Shown: positions 6,339 to 7,331 of the stretch, piece after piece
Position numbering within the stretch: the stretch's first letter is position 1
How the letters are laid out: each line of letters starts with the position of its first letter
Origin: OCS116 cluster bacterium
GTDB taxonomy: Bacteria; Pseudomonadota; Alphaproteobacteria; Rhizobiales; OSC116
DNA length: 7,331 nt
NCBI GenBank assembly: GCA_002402005.2
Contig: NVUS02000180.1
Coordinates: forward strand, 1-7,331
Direction of reading: 5' to 3'
Position numbers and translations under genes: made by a program
Notes under the pieces: generated by a model
What the model was told of the DNA's origin: nothing
The model's database searches: none
What the model saw: only the letters and a program-made list of their open reading frames with translations

Positions 6339-7331
6339 CTATTTTTGCTCATTCAATTGGCCCAATGGGTACAAAAGGTTGATATGACCCATTTTACGAC
6401 CCGGTTTGATATCAAGCTTGCCATAAAGATGGATGTGGGCATTTGGCTGTTTGGCATAGTCAACGGCTTGCATGACATCATCACCAATTAGGTTTTTCAT
6501 CACCACATTGCTATGGCGTTTGGTGCTGCCCAGCGGCATATTGGTGATGGCGCGAATGTGCTGCTCAAACTGCGAAATATAGCAAGCATCCTGCGTCCAA
6601 TGGCCACTATTGTGCACACGCGGCGCGATTTCATTGACGATTAACGGGTTGTCGGCAGTCGAAGATACAAACAATTCAACTCCCATTGTACCGACATAAT
6701 CTAAGCCTTTGATGATGTTAGTGGCCAAAGCAGCGGCCTGTTCTTTAATGAATGGTGCGACATTGGCCGGTATGGTCGAGACGTCCAATATATGGTTTTT
6801 ATGGTCATTTTCGGACGGCTCAAAAATCGCCACATTGCCGGCAATATCGCGTGCAATAATGACTGAAATTTCCAAATCAAAATCAATAAAACCTTCGAGA
6901 ATGCAATCGCCATAGACATTATTTTCGATCAATTTATAGGCTTCGGCCACATCAACCGAGGTTTTAATCATCACTTGGCCTTTGCCGTCATAGCCCATGG
7001 TGCGGGTTTTTAAAATGGCGGGCAGGCCGAGTTGTATTATGGCAGCATCTAAATCTTGCGGGTTTGCAACATTGGCATAAGGCGCAGTTTGTGTGCCGAC
7101 TTTATTGAGATAATCTTTTTCGACCAAACGATCTTGCGAGGTTTGCAAAGATTTTAAATTGGGATGAACCTTCACCAAACCATCTAAATAAGCGATGGTG
7201 GTGGCGGGAATGTTTTCAAATTCATAAGTGATGACATCAACCGTAGCGGCAAAGGCTTTGAGCTTGGCTTCATCATCATAGGCGCCAACAATATTGCTGT
7301 GGCTAACATCCAATGCTGGGCCATTGTCTTC
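6339..7331 (-). CDS. purK: N5-carboxyaminoimidazole ribonucleotide synthase (PurK), N-terminus off the window
   Basis: PurK is a cytoplasmic ATP-grasp enzyme of purine synthesis. It joins bicarbonate to aminoimidazole ribonucleotide with ATP, giving N5-CAIR, which PurE then rearranges. The frame stays open to the right edge, giving 330 residues of a protein usually about 355-360 long. The missing piece should hold the N-terminal glycine-rich GGGQLG-type motif. Counting from the edge, YEFENIP is at 36-42 and the ATP-grasp segment LKTRTMGYDGKG at 107-118. EGFIDFDLEISVIIAR lies at about 146-161, and the metal- and substrate-binding signature NEIAPRVHNSGHWT starts at 233. The C-terminal segment HLYGKLDIKPGRKMGH is also typical. 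A TTG codon at 7311-7313 could serve as a start on paper, but conserved-looking sequence (NGPALDV) continues upstream, so it is internal. purE is probably just off the right edge (inference). rpsU follows on the same strand. Confidence 0.96.
   Translation of the reverse strand, partial: EDNGPALDVSHSNIVGAYDDEAKLKAFAATVDVITYEFENIPATTIAYLDGLVKVHPNLKSLQTSQDRLVEKDYLNKVGTQTAPYANVANPQDLDAAIIQLGLPAILKTRTMGYDGKGQVMIKTSVDVAEAYKLIENNVYGDCILEGFIDFDLEISVIIARDIAGNVAIFEPSENDHKNHILDVSTIPANVAPFIKEQAAALATNIIKGLDYVGTMGVELFVSSTADNPLIVNEIAPRVHNSGHWTQDACYISQFEQHIRAITNMPLGSTKRHSNVVMKNLIGDDVMQAVDYAKQPNAHIHLYGKLDIKPGRKMGHINLLYPLGQLNEQK

Noticed and set aside
6024..6491. A 155-codon plus-strand open frame across rpsU, the gap and the end of purK
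   Set aside because: It is antisense to two well-recognised genes, has no family-like motifs, and its composition looks like a reading of the complementary strand.
7311..7313. TTG codon as the real start of purK
   Set aside because: The frame continues to the right edge, and the N-terminal ATP-grasp segment would be missing with this start.

Overview
The window reads as an ordinary chromosomal housekeeping segment of an alphaproteobacterium with moderate to low GC content (judged by eye, not computed). The taxonomic call rests on four features. The proton-translocating transhydrogenase is split into three genes, as in Rhodospirillum rubrum. A tiny aa3-type cytochrome oxidase subunit IV gene lies directly in front of it. 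The ribosomal protein bS21 has the long basic tail usual in this class. purK sits next to rpsU. I cannot name the genus; the AT-leaning composition would suit a marine lineage, but that is only a guess.

Left part, plus strand (1-4842). The window opens inside a gene for an M3-family oligoendopeptidase (PepF-like zinc peptidase), whose N-terminal part lies off the left edge. After a 116-base gap comes a compact, probably co-transcribed set: a 45-residue aa3 oxidase subunit IV, then pntAA, pntAB and pntB. These encode the NAD(H)-binding, membrane and NADP(H)-binding parts of the Re/Si-specific NAD(P)+ transhydrogenase. This complex uses the proton-motive force to reduce NADP+ with NADH. pntAA and pntAB share one base, and pntB starts within a few bases of the pntAB stop. 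A strong hairpin with a GAAA loop and U-tracts on both sides ends the run.

Right part, minus strand (4917-7331). Three genes read leftwards towards the pnt operon. At the right edge is purK, whose first few dozen residues lie off the window; it encodes an ATP-grasp enzyme of purine synthesis. Next is rpsU (ribosomal protein bS21), with a plausible promoter of its own and a good terminator. Last is a lipoprotein with six tetratricopeptide repeats in exact 34-residue register. rpsU and the lipoprotein gene both use GTG starts. The 229-base gap between them holds the rpsU terminator and a small set of direct repeats spaced about two helical turns apart, which is the least explained structure here.

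I see no rRNA, tRNA, CRISPR array, insertion sequence, phage gene or defence system, and no convincing sign of a new biological system. The points worth a second look are small: the oxidase subunit inside the transhydrogenase operon, the phased repeats upstream of the TPR lipoprotein gene, and some short inverted repeats in the intergenic gaps.
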